A program made the position numbers and the translations under genes. A stretch of 64,000 nucleotides of DNA, from NCBI GenBank assembly GCA_021234155.1, contig JAJEKV010000035.1:3984224-4048223 (forward strand), written 5' to 3'. Position 1 is the first letter of the stretch. Each line of letters begins with the position of its first letter. This DNA comes from Isoetes taiwanensis (Eukaryota; Streptophyta; Lycopodiopsida; Isoetales; Isoetaceae). This document shows, piece after piece, positions 55,327 to 64,000 of this stretch. The notes under the pieces are model-generated. The model saw nothing but the letters and a program-made list of their open reading frames with translations, searched no databases and was not told where the DNA came from.

Positions 55327-58300
55327 ATGGCTCAGATTCTACTTTCGAACCTGCCTATAAAAATCTTGGTTGAACAGACGCGAACCCTAAACCTCCACAA
55401 ATTTTTTCGCTCTTTGCCTTCCGCTCTTCAACTCTTTCCTTCAATCGCCATAGCTGCTTCCACAAAGTTGCCCACCCTACAAGCTACTGCGCCCATGGAT
55501 CCTGAACTTTTTACATCTGTAATCTTTTCCATCGCCATTGTTCGAGGACCTCTTGAAGGCGCTAGTCGCGACGTCGCTGAAACGGTGGGGTTGCTTGATT
55601 TTTTAAAACAAGAACTCCATGTTCCCAATCCAGTGCAGCTTCGACAGTTTGTTGCCCATTTGATCAAGACAGATGCAGGATATCAGGCGATGGTGGATCA
55701 TGCCTGCATCACCCTCAATCAAAGTCTCTTGGCACATGTATTTCAACTTTCTCGACGCACTCCTTTAAATTGGAATGCTTTACAGGATCATGATGTCATT
55801 GTCTATGGTCAAGCTCCATATGCTGCCACCACGCATAAGCTTACCAACATAGCGAAACCTCATGAAGCTTTTGTCGAGTTTTTATGGGGGACTATAGGTA
55901 CTCTATCAAAAACACCCACATCAACAAGCATTTTTTCCATACTGCTAATGCCGCCATTCATTCCACCAGCTTTGTGGATTGACCCCGAATTTTATTCCAA
56001 TATCTTCTTCATGAAGTCGACCGGCTTCACCAATCTTCTGGTTCGGGTCTTGAATCTGCCATGGGTGCTCATTTCCAAGCCATCATTAACTAATGTCTTC
56101 CAGAACCTAGTCGACTCTCCATTGGACAATTAAAAGCCACTTCTCAAGCTTCCAGTCGCACCCACTCTGTCATCCGTGCGGTCAGGAAACTTCAAGAAGA
56201 GATCTCTCGGCCCCGACCTGATGCCCAAACATCTTCACGCCCACAAGATCCATGCCCTACACCTTCCAAGGTCATCAATATCCCCTCCTCTCAGTCTACT
56301 CACGCTGATGCTTCTACCTCCCACCAAGTCTCTCAAACCTCTACACACATTGTTCAACAGCCGCCTTTTCCCCTTCAGCCGCTCCTTCCTCCATTCACTA
56401 GAAGAGCCCTGTATCAATATGAATGAGTCATAGGAGTCACAAAACCACTTCATGAATGGGGTTAAAGAATATATAGATTCCACTGACGCATTGCAGCGCG
56501 ATCTTCATGCTGCTCACGCTCAGAACCAAGCTTTAAAAGAAAGTCTTCAGAGTAAGCATAGAGCTTTGCTGGACAAGAGGGCGTCTCTCCTTAAAGAACA
56601 GGAGATACGCGTTGCTATGGAAGAACAACAAGCTTAACTGCAGGCCACCATCACAGAGCTTCTGGCTCAGATTACCGAAAAAGACAAGCTTGTTGTTGAC
56701 GCTCAGGCTCTTTACAAGGGGTTGCAAAATGAGCATGCCACTACATTGGGTGAAATTCGCATTACTGTCTTGGAAGGACAGCTAGCAGCAGTACAAACAC
56801 AGGTCACAGATTTGCAAATGCAGCTCAGTGACATGCAAAAACAGAGACTTGTGGATGACGCTGAGATTGCTACTCTTTAGCTGCAGGTTTCCACCCACGG
56901 CCCTTCGTCTTCCAAGCTATTCATTCTCACAGAAAGATCAAGGAACAACTCCGTCTCCTCACTGAGAAAGACAACAGAATCCACGATCTGGAACATCAGC
57001 TGCAGCAGGCAATTCAGTCTACTGATGATGCTCATCATCAACACGAGACCTACATCTCATTAGCTGTCCAGATCCAGGGTGATTTTCCCAAACCCACGAG
57101 CTATCTGGACTATGTTCAATCCTGAAGACAGCTTTTTTTGCTCAAGTGGTTCACTGCTAATGGAACTTTTCATGGCTGTCTCATCAGCAAGGATCTGCTC
57201 GCTATATCGTCTGATCTTTTCATTGAAGACAAAGACCTTCTTTGTGCTCTTCTTACATTTCAGCTTATTCCGTGTAAAGATCAAGAATTCTTTATTCTTC
57301 ACCTTGTTCAACCAATGGCGTATGTCATGCACGATTTCTATCTGGCTGACATACAAGAAAAGTTTCATGATGGTCCACACCGTGTCTTTCAAGGTGATTC
57401 AAATGTCACATGGCTGTTACAGCAGGAAAATAATTCAAGGTCATTCATGGGTCATTGCTCTTAAGCGGAGTACATGCCCGAGCTAACTCGCCATTTGCCT
57501 CTTTGGATTGCAGAAAACTTTGCAGCGAATCTGCAAATATTTTATGAGGACATGGGGATTCAATTCACTCAGATCATATTTACAGCACTTAAGTGCCCTC
57601 AACAATCTTTGTGCCTATCTTGATGGTGAAATCATTCCTATGGACTAGGTTCCTCCTCCTATCAACACACTTCTTCCCTGTTCAAAATGGGAACGTTGGT
57701 GTTAAACTCTGGATGCCGATCTACTTCAAGAGTTCTGTGACCAAGCTCAGCAGCCTATGATGCAACCTCCTCCTCAACATGATACCCTTTATGCGTCATT
57801 GGGAGCACCTCCACGCCGTGGGTTTCTTACTTCGGACTGGCGCTCCTCCTTTTGGACCAAGGCTCTGGCTAGTCACACGGATTGGATTCCGACACACATC
57901 TCCACAAACCTTAGATGGAATCCACGCTTCATGCATTGTAATGTCTGGCAAGAAGAAGAAACCTTGGATCATAACAGAAATTGGATGTACATTCCTAATG
58001 AACGCGGTTGGCGACTCCCGGCTCATGCCGTCTGGGGACTTACCCAATTCTTGGAACGAGCTGCCACGTTCCCTGGTCTGTCAGTACACCGTCAAGCAGG
58101 TTTTTGTGTTGCTTTGAAGTGTCTTCTCACATGTTCGATTGCCCGCCGACGTCTTGTTTATTATTGTAATCCCAATGCCAGTGCTGGTGCTTTTGGTCTC
58201 CAGACTAGTCTGCTCATTAAATGTCAGTATGTTCCCGCCGGGGGCTCACCGTGCTTTTGAAGACACGATGCACTCTGGCTTTCTGATAGACGCATCACCT

Positions 58301-58460
58301 TCCATTGGGGTACACACTTCGGATGCTTTGAAAGATCGGCAAGATCTCATCTAGAAATATCATTCTGAGGCTCGTCCTCATAGTCAGTGGAATGAGGGCT
58401 TTCCTCCTCCAGAAGTTGTGCTTGCTTTTCTCTCCTCCTAGTATTCTTTGGTGGGAGGGA
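55327..58460 (+). pseudogene. Large unknown coiled-coil protein of an LTR element
   Basis: One protein of roughly 1,000 residues seems to have been encoded, now split by frameshifts and stops. The N-terminal part (55,327-55,890) has PVQLRQFVAHLIKTDAGYQA and ITLNQSLLAHVFQLSRRTPL. It continues in another frame with YLLHEVDRLHQSSGSGLESA and VIRAVRKLQEEISRPRPD plus a Ser/Thr/Gln-rich linker. A long coiled coil follows (56,452-57,060: ALQRDLHAAHAQNQALKESL, then QVTDLQMQLSDMQKQR). The C-terminal part has FTANGTFHGCLISKDLLAIS, VQPMAYVMHDFYLADIQEKF and GWRLPAHAVWGLTQFLERAA to 58,260. No zinc knuckle, protease, RT or integrase is seen. A purine-rich GGTGGGAGGGAG precedes the LTR-like TGTTAGTCCC at 58,461. 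This could be a non-autonomous LTR element with an unusual gag-like or captured gene. Confidence 0.6.
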
Positions 58461-58727
58461 GTGTTAGTCCCGTGCAGCCAGGCACTGGACTATTCTTGAA
58501 CACCACACAGGTCAGAGACAAGGGACCAGGTCAAGCGTCAGGTAGCAAACCCACACCCCTGCCAAAAACCACGTAGAAGTCCATACCAAGAAAACCACGA
58601 AGAAGAGAACCAGACAAGACAAATGACCGCCTTCGGGGAGTTCGGCCTTAAATTAGCAGGATTCCAGGCACTAATGACGGCACTGCAAAGATTCCCTCAA
58701 ATCAAGCATATGATCCAGGAGTTTGTG
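58461..58727 (+). repeat. LTR-like sequence, forward copy
   Basis: It starts TGTTAGTCCCGTGCAGCC just after a purine-rich tract and matches 59,069-59,329 in inverse orientation for about 265 bp. After CCAGGAGTTTGTG the two copies diverge. Confidence 0.7.
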
Positions 58728-58864
58728 ACCGAGATCCTGCATCGGCACCAGTGTTTAGGATCTGGGTTCGGGATCACCTGCAAGACAGCCCTCTGTGAGG
58801 TCTTTTGGATCAAGCAGCATAAGGTGTCATATGGGATTTTGCAAAGAAATAAAAACAGAAAAAA

Positions 58865-59329
58865 TGAAACAGAAAAGCAAGAGACTATATGCCAAGATAA
58901 GGCTCCTTGAATATCAAAAGAGTACTTGAGATCCTGCTGAGATGAGAAAACAGAAATAAGACAATACTAAGTCTCATCTAAAAACTTGAGATCTAACTCT
59001 ATTGATATATATAGTACAATGGCCTCGGGCCCAGAATAGACATATGGCAGAGCCTTTGTGGTCTCTACCACCAACTCCTGGATTATATGCTTAATTTGAG
59101 GGAATCTTTGTAGTGCCGTCATTAGTGCCTGGAATCCCGCTAATTTAAGGCCGAACTCCTCGGAGGCAATCATTTGTCATGTCTGATTCTCTTCTTTGAC
59201 AGGGGTGTGGACTTCTGCGTGGTTTTCGGCAGGGGCATGGGTTTGCTACCTGACGCTTGACCTGGTCCCTTGCCTCTGACCTGTGTGGTGTTCAGGAATA
59301 GTCCAGTGCCTGGCTGCATGGGACTAACA
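58865..59329 (-). repeat. LTR-like sequence, inverted copy
   Basis: Read leftwards it runs from TGTTAGTCCCATGCAGCC to CTTTTCTGTTTCA, 465 bp with TG..CA ends, and contains a TACTATATATATC TATA-like motif. A ~170-bp purine-rich tract (pyrimidine-rich on the + strand, 59,330-59,500) lies directly upstream, where a polypurine tract would be. So this also looks like a 3' LTR, facing the other one. No 5-bp duplication was found. Confidence 0.6.
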
Positions 59330-59499
59330 CCCCTTTTTTTTCCCTTTTCCCTTTTCCCTTTCGTTCTCCTTTTCCCATTCTCATTTCCCTTTGTTTTCAT
59401 GCTTCCCTTTTTCCTTTTCTGTTTTTCCACTCTCCTCTTTTATCTTTTCCCCTTCGTTTTTTCGCCTCCCCTTTCCATTTTTCGTTTTACCTTTCTTTA

Positions 59500-60471
59500 G
59501 CACGTTTGCACAAACGCAAGTGGACACTTTGAAGCAATTTCAGAGTGTCCACGTTGCTGCCAGGTGGGATTTTTGTGCAGATGGCTGATGTTTCCGTCGT
59601 TGGATTTCATCTACGGCTTCAGAAATTCATGGAAATTCCAAGTCACAGCAGTTAGGTGTGCGTCGGGATATCTTGCGGAAGAGCGTTCATGCTGCATATT
59701 TCATGGTGGTGCGACATGCTTCCTCAGGTGCTAATTCGGTTGCTGAGCGCCAAGCTTGGTGTCGATGCTCGAGTGCTTTGGGTATGGCCTAGGTTCTAGT
59801 GCTTCAGGTATGGCATGATGTGCACAGAGGGAAGGTCGTAGCGTCTGTGTCTTTATGTGTTTTTCAGATGGGTTTCCTTCTTCTTCCATTTGATAGTGCC
59901 GGAAGAGAGCTCAAAATGCAAGCTGCAAAGTTGCCTCAGGATTTTCCTTTTGTGTGTTCTTTTGCAACTCTAATTTCGGCAATTTGAGGGTGAACCTTTG
60001 AGTTGTACCACCCCAGAGCAAATCGAGTTCTTCCATACTCCAGCTTTCGCCTCCATAACTGGCAACCATACGTTCTAAGCCAAGTCCTAACCGGCAGCCA
60101 TGCTGTGGGCATGCTGTGGTTTAGGAGATGCAGATGCCCCAAGGTTATCCCTTACAGCGCAGAGCCATCGAGCTTCTCTGGAACAGGGCGAAAAGGAATC
60201 CCTGTAGAAGAAAAGAAAGAGGTCATATTACATGAAAATGAAATGCAGTAGAAAGTAACCTGTCGTGGGTCTTTGCAAAAAAAGACTCTTCTTGCCTTAT
60301 TTTTTTACCTTCGTTGCCTTTTCCTTTTGTTGTTTTTTGACACTGCTGAAGATTGGTGCAGGTTCCGATGCATGCAGGTTATGTCTGCCCAACAATCTAT
60401 ATGACAAAATTGCGTTTTGTAGCAGACCTTTCTTTGCATTTTGCCTTGATGGCTTAACTGGGTTTCTGTAG
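59500..60471. other. Intergenic, no gene identified
   Basis: Short frames such as QVDTLKQFQSVHVAARWDFC (about 59,520) look protein-like but are not assigned. Nothing else is supported. Confidence 0.3.
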
Positions 60472-60794
60472 ACTATCGATTGCCTGCAACAATTAGCAAA
60501 AACAGGGGAATCCAATCCACTTGTCGCACAGATCCTTTCTGCAGATAAAGAGGTAGTTTGAATTGAATTGGAACATCAGATGGACAAGTGGTGCTGAGCT
60601 TTGCATATATTTTGTCATGACCATATTGTAAGCTAAACTGTCTCTTATGGACATGATTCTTTGTTTTTGTCTGTCCAGATTATGGGGATATTTGGGAGCC
60701 TGGGAGCTGCAGGTATAACTGCATCAATTTTAACATCTGTGTTACCAACTACGCTAGAGGACATTCTTGCATTAGGACTTTGTACTGCTGAAGG
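60472..60794 (+). CDS. FZL: Two exons of an FZL-like (FZO-like dynamin) gene, partial
   Basis: FZL is a membrane-remodelling dynamin-family GTPase of chloroplast thylakoids and envelope. Exon one, 60,472-60,552, lies between TTTCTGTAG and GAG|GTAGTT and encodes LAKTGESNPLVAQILSADKE. Exon two, 60,679-60,794, lies between TCTGTCCAG and GAAGG|GTAAGT and encodes GSLGAAGITASILTSVLPTT followed by LEDILALGLCTAEG. This fits my recollection of the hydrophobic membrane paddle near the FZL C terminus. Both exons join in phase 0 and have no stops. The GTPase domain and last exon are not found here. Either the gene has very long, transposon-filled introns or this is a fragment. Identification is from memory, not a search. 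Confidence 0.5.
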
Positions 60795-60799
60795 GTAAG

Positions 60800-62270
60800 T
60801 AATGTTTCTCCATGAATTGTATGCTTGTCTGGAAAACAGTATCACGGTTAATACTACATGTGATGCATGCTCTGCTATGGAATAGCGCAAAAGATTGTAC
60901 CCAAGAGTTGGGAATACATTGCAATCTCGTTGTATTTCATTGATTATTATTCCAACCTGTCTTTTGCATTGATGGTCTACATTGGGTGCCGATTGTGGTC
61001 TCACAAAATTTCTACGAGCATGTGACCAAATTATTGCATCTTTAGAAAATCCGTAAGGATAGTAGTCCTATCTCAATTAGATTCAAAGAAAGTAGTTTTC
61101 AAGTTGTGGAAAGGGACGAGGAACTCAGATTTTATTTGGTTTAAATTGGGCAGACTCCCAAGCTGTGATCTCACAATAAAATGGACCAAAAGGTTGTTTT
61201 TCTATCTTTGTGAAGTGGTTCATGCTTGGACAACAATGCATCCCAGTTTTGTTGTACCTGATGATGCGACTTGACTCCCTCTTCCTCCCTTCCTCCCAAG
61301 GTCTTCAAAAACACTTGACATCTTGAGAGACATTGAAAAGCAAAAGCCTAAAGTGATTTGAACCAGGTTGAAAATTGGTTCTTCACAATCAGAAGATGGG
61401 TAACAGTGCTTCAACTATGAGACACTTCCTAAAACCTTATCTCTAAGCACATTCTTTTTCATAATCACTGAGAATCATTTCTAACAATCATTCCTACATG
61501 GACATCGGCTGGAACACTTCAAATGAGGCAAGTCCAGATACATTATGCCAGTTGTAAACAAATAAGTACACTTGGGAGTTTAACTATCAGCAATGTCATG
61601 CTCTACATCTTTTTGATCACAAGATAATCATAGATTAAACACACTATCCATTCGAGGTGTCTACGATGTTCCAAAAGTTCATGACTATGTGCCACATTAG
61701 CTCCCTCTCGCTCTTCATATTCTTCTCAATGCCGCGGATCGGGTTTGTGGTCTCCATGGAAGAAGAAACAACTGAAATAGACGGCGGGAACAAGCAGACA
61801 CTTGAAACCCCCAGCCATGGCCGTACATCATGTGTAGTTACAGATACACATGGTCCAGATATAGAGGGTCCAGATATAGAGAACGGATCCAGATACAAAG
61901 AACGCGCACATGAAAGCATCAGTTTCTAAGTGCATCTGGGGCCATTGTCACTGCTCTGGCAGGCAAAGAGAATTTGGAAAGAATAGACGAAGATAAAGTT
62001 TCACTTTCCATTGTGCCTTTTGAACCTAGTAGTAGTAGCGTCATATTTCAAGTGTAGTTTTGCTAACGTGCTACTAGGACTTTTGCACAGCATTAATAAC
62101 TTCACTATGAGGGCTCTCGCTATACCATCATGCCTTGTGTATAACGCTATGGTCTTTAGAGGACCAGACACTGCATCTGTTGTGCCATTTTTAATGTCTT
62201 CGTCCTATTATGAATGCTTAGAAATTTTAATGTCCACTAACAGCTAATGTTCATGCAAAGGATCACAACT
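60800..62270. other. Intron or intergenic; nothing recognised
   Basis: No further FZL exon was found. A frame on the minus strand ending near 61,644 (NPIRGIEKNMKSERELMWHI) is protein-like but unassigned. Confidence 0.35.
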
Positions 62271-62360
62271 AAAAGCAAGATCATCCAAATACTCAAGGGC
62301 ATGAACCTCAATAGAAAGCAAGATCATCCAAATACTCAAGTGCATGAACCTCAATAGAGT
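62268..62360. repeat. 46-bp tandem duplication
   Basis: AAAGCAAGATCATCCAAATA..CTCAAG.GCATGAACCTCAATAG occurs twice in succession with one or two differences. Confidence 0.9.
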
Positions 62361-63435
62361 AGGGGCCATATAGACGTAAACAATGGAATAAAGCAAGGGC
62401 ATAGACAATAAAGAAAAAAATTATAGAAATACATTGCGATTCTTTTAGTGTAGAAGTCTCTCTAGGGCAAAGTGGATACGTGAAAGGTTAAGGTTTAGCA
62501 TCTTTTTTAGGAAATTATTCTTAAAAAATAGGCCAATATCAATACTAAAGTCATGAAACCTTTAGACATTGGCCCCAAGGGCTATATCATGTTCTATGAG
62601 TTGGAATTGCATAGAACCAAGACCTAGTGTTCTAATATTGATTTGTTGCCAAAAGAATTTATGTTGCAATGTTGGAATATTTTAATGGTTGGGGGCATTG
62701 ATTTCAAAGAAATCCATTTAAAAATGTGACTTTTTTTTTATTTATCTAAACATGTATAAAGATTATAGACTCTCTCGTAGCATCTGCACAATAAGGATGT
62801 GATTTATAGAGACATGAAACCATCTATATTTTGGTCAAAACTGCACATCAGAGTTTTATTATTGAGCTTGTTGATTTTAAGGTATCTAGAGCATACTTTT
62901 ACACGAGTTTTAATATTGAAATGTTGGGAGAACCTCTCACTATTCAAATAAAGGTATAATACTGAGATGAGATGCACAATTAATAACTTAACCAAAAAGG
63001 AGCAAGTAGAACATCATTGAGAAGAGCCAAATGCAGGCTACTGAAAAGTGCACTGTCAATTAGAAAGCAATGCTAGAAAAATTAGTCAGTGATCCTAGAG
63101 ATCTAGAGATCTTGACAACGAGGAAAATCAATCCTAATCAAAACATGTCAAGATTTAAGTTGATTGAATAAAAGGCACATTTTTCCTATATATGCTTTCA
63201 AATAATAAGCATTATAGTGTAGATTTACCTAAGAGGTTGATTACAATCATGCATGGAATTTCTCTGTATTCTAAACAGTTTTCATGTGGATTAAGCATGT
63301 GAGTATCAACCAAAGTTGTCGATTCCTTGCAAAAACTATACTATCTAATGCCTTAATTCGACTTCAATTTTATATTACAAAACACCACCCACACAATGTC
63401 CTACAATTGGCTATGCAAAGTAATCAAACGTGCTT
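62361..63435. other. Intergenic, AT-rich, no gene recognised
   Basis: No ORF with protein character and no repeat boundary was noticed. Confidence 0.4.
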
Positions 63436-64000
63436 TTGACTAGTTTTCTCCTTTTCCTTTTTTCCATTCCCCTCCGCTTATTGTTGTTTTTCCTTCCCCC
63501 CCTTTGTTCCTTCTCTTTTTTCCCGTCTTTGTTTTCCTTTCTTTTTCCTTTCCCCCCCACTCCCCCCTCCCTTTCCATTTCCCTTTTCTATTTTCTTGTT
63601 CCCCACTTTCCCTTTTTCTTCCCCTCCTTTTTTCTATTTTCCCCTATTCCCCTTTTTCCTTTTGCTCTTTCGTGGTATTCTCCTTTTCCTATTCACATTT
63701 CTCCTTTTCTTTCCTCTTGTTTTTCTTTTCATTTTCCTACTCTGGGTTTTGCCTTTCTACTTTTCTATTTAGCTTCCCTTTCCCTTTTTCCATTTCCCTT
63801 TTGCTTTTCATTTTTTTTCTCTTTTTTCTTTTGCCCTGTCCTTTCCGCTTTCTCCCTTCCCTTTTTTTCTTTTCCCAATTTCCCTCCCCTTTCCATTTTC
63901 TTTTTTTCCCTTTTTCCCTCTTGCCCACTCCGTTTTCTTTTCCCCCCTTCCTTTTTTTCTTCCTCTTCCTTTTTTGCCCTTTTTCCTTTCAAACCTTTTG
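63436..64000. repeat. Long polypyrimidine tract (>550 bp)
   Basis: From CTAGTTTTCTCCTTTTCC to the window end the + strand is almost only C and T in CCTTTTTCCC-like words. Lys/Glu/Gly-rich frames on the minus strand are a by-product. The same style of tract precedes the inverted LTR at 59,330-59,500, so this may flank another copy beyond the window. Confidence 0.9.

Noticed and set aside
63737-63992. Lys/Glu/Arg/Gly-rich frames at the window end and near 59.2-59.4 kb
   Set aside because: By-products of purine-rich DNA on the minus strand, with no domain or start context.

Overview
This looks like nuclear DNA of a seed-free vascular plant, most likely a fern. Genes are few and intron-bearing, the DNA is AT-rich, and most of the window is made of broken transposable elements of many classes. 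Two lines of evidence point to a seed-free plant: two different Replitron-type HUH transposons (a group reported at high copy number in non-seed plants), and a fragment of a SPEF1-like gene, a protein of motile flagella that flowering plants lack.

Layout: 0.65-0.92 kb holds a SPEF1-like fragment (-). 4.0-5.0 kb holds unidentified exons (-). 7.4-8.2 kb is a short LINE copy with a 13-bp target duplication. 8.3-10.0 kb is a LINE that does not look like plant L1. 11.2-12.9 kb carries six copies of a ~67-bp stem-loop. 14.0-14.5 kb is a GC-rich block resembling organellar DNA. 15.5-18.1 kb is a gutted Copia element. 18.4-21.1 kb is Replitron A: an HUH transposase interrupted by a 240-bp hAT-like MITE, plus a second gene. 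21.6-24.3 kb is a PIF/Harbinger element. 24.9-28.2 kb is the one clearly intact host gene, a CID7 homologue (-). 29.2-30.3 kb is a Ty3/Gypsy remnant carrying a foldback MITE. 31.5-45.9 kb is an L1-type LINE with a second LINE and a CACTA element nested in its ORF1; the CACTA carries exon-like cellular sequence. 47.7-49.8 kb is Replitron B. 50.4-51.4 kb is a PPR pseudogene. 52.6-54.7 kb has a MITE, minisatellites and a LINE tail. 55.3-59.3 kb is an LTR element encoding a large unknown protein with a coiled coil. 60.5-60.8 kb has two FZL-like exons. The window ends in more than 500 bp of polypyrimidine.

The most interesting system is the Replitron pair. The two transposases are clearly homologous but diverged. 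They share the same motif order and identical spacing from the HUH motif to the catalytic tyrosine. In both elements a second small gene starts about 100 bp after the transposase stop. The two second-gene products share a SUMO-interaction-like patch and a C-terminal helical motif, and each is followed by a cluster of three short hairpins. Removing the MITE from copy A rejoins its transposase reading frame exactly. Runner-up observations are the unknown coiled-coil protein of the LTR element, the CACTA element with captured exons and the stem-loop array.
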